From Rikenellaceae bacterium (GTDB taxonomy: Bacteria; Bacteroidota; Bacteroidia; Bacteroidales; UBA932): 5,853 bases of DNA. The notes beneath the pieces are model-generated. The model made no database searches. It worked only from the letters and a program-made list of their open reading frames with translations, and was not told where the DNA came from. The stretch spans positions 1-5,853 of the forward strand of contig DOSU01000003.1 of NCBI GenBank assembly GCA_003513895.1. Reading direction: 5' to 3'. Below, piece by piece: positions 5,744-5,853 of this stretch. How positions within the stretch are numbered: position 1 is the first letter of the stretch; each line of letters begins with the position of its first letter. A program made the position numbers and the translations under genes.

Positions 5744-5853
5744 TGAAATTTTCCCTCACAACTTTGGGTACAGCGTCTGCTTTACCTACAGTCAACAGGT
5801 TTCCAAGCGCTCATGTTCTAAATGTTCATGAGCGCTTGTTCTTAATTGACTGC
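5743..5853 (+). CDS. rnz: Ribonuclease Z, N-terminal 37 residues (3' cut by window)
   Basis: A metallo-beta-lactamase-fold endonuclease that matures tRNA 3' ends. Only 37 codons are visible, but they match the start of bacterial/Bacteroidota RNase Z well: LTTLGTASALPTVNRFPSAHVLNV (residues 5-28), then RLFLIDC (31-37). In the family this leads into the GEGTQ segment and the HxHxDH zinc motif, which lie beyond the window. The ATG shares its A with the last base of the rpsA stop (TAATG), so translation is probably coupled to rpsA, and no independent promoter or Shine-Dalgarno site is seen. Pairing with rpsA puts two RNA/translation functions in one unit. Other members of the fold superfamily cannot be fully excluded from so short a piece. 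Confidence 0.82.
   Translation, partial: MKFSLTTLGTASALPTVNRFPSAHVLNVHERLFLIDC
5804..5838 (+). repeat. Perfect 12-bp inverted repeat inside rnz
   Basis: CAAGCGCTCATG (5804-5815) and CATGAGCGCTTG (5827-5838) are exact inverted repeats around an 11-nt loop. They would form a strong mRNA hairpin about 60 nt after the rnz start codon. A moderately T-rich stretch (TTCTTAATT) follows. It might act as a partial terminator or attenuator between abundant rpsA and scarcer rnz, as an RNA-processing site, or as a protein-binding palindrome. Confidence 0.6.

Overview
The window looks like a piece of a Bacteroidota chromosome, probably class Bacteroidia. Four things support this. Sequences fitting the Bacteroidota -33/-7 promoter pattern (TTG or TTTG, about 20 bp, TAnnTTTG) lie upstream of three genes. 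Most starts have AT-rich leaders with little or no Shine-Dalgarno sequence. The gene families fit the phylum: a POT-like MFS carrier, a long ribosomal protein S1 followed by RNase Z, and a futalosine-pathway mqnA. The base composition is moderately AT-rich, judged by eye. TGA, TAA and TAG are all used as stops, so the code is standard. No mobile element, CRISPR array, tRNA or rRNA is visible, and this reads as ordinary core genome.

Left part, plus strand: the 3' portion of a MntP-type manganese efflux pump (1-552, 5' end cut by the window); mqnA, chorismate dehydratase, the first step of futalosine-route menaquinone synthesis (594-1361); and a CorA-type divalent cation channel (1422-2372). 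They share a direction with gaps of 41 and 60 bp. A promoter candidate for mqnA overlaps the mntP stop, and no separate promoter is evident for corA, so mqnA-corA may be co-transcribed.

Middle: a POT/PTR2-related MFS transporter lies on the minus strand (2365-3666). Its 3' end overlaps the corA end by 8 bp, tail to tail. It keeps the ExxER motif and the H4 Lys/H10 Glu pair, but appears to lack both partners of the H1-H7 salt bridge known from characterised peptide transporters.

Intergenic 3667-3832 is a divergent control region. It holds a minus-strand promoter for the transporter, a plus-strand promoter for rpsA, a 12-bp perfect palindrome, an 8-bp inverted repeat with half-sites 21 bp apart, and a six-codon mini-ORF in the rpsA leader.

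Right part, plus strand: rpsA (3833-5743) encodes a six-domain S1 protein with N- and C-terminal extensions. It overlaps by one base (TAATG) the start of rnz, RNase Z, which runs off the window. A perfect 12-bp inverted repeat sits inside the first 35 codons of rnz. rpsA and rnz together form a translation/tRNA-maturation transcription unit. I found no convincing undescribed multi-gene system; the best leads are regulatory (3681-3736, 3798-3815, 5804-5838) and the unusual residue set of the transporter.
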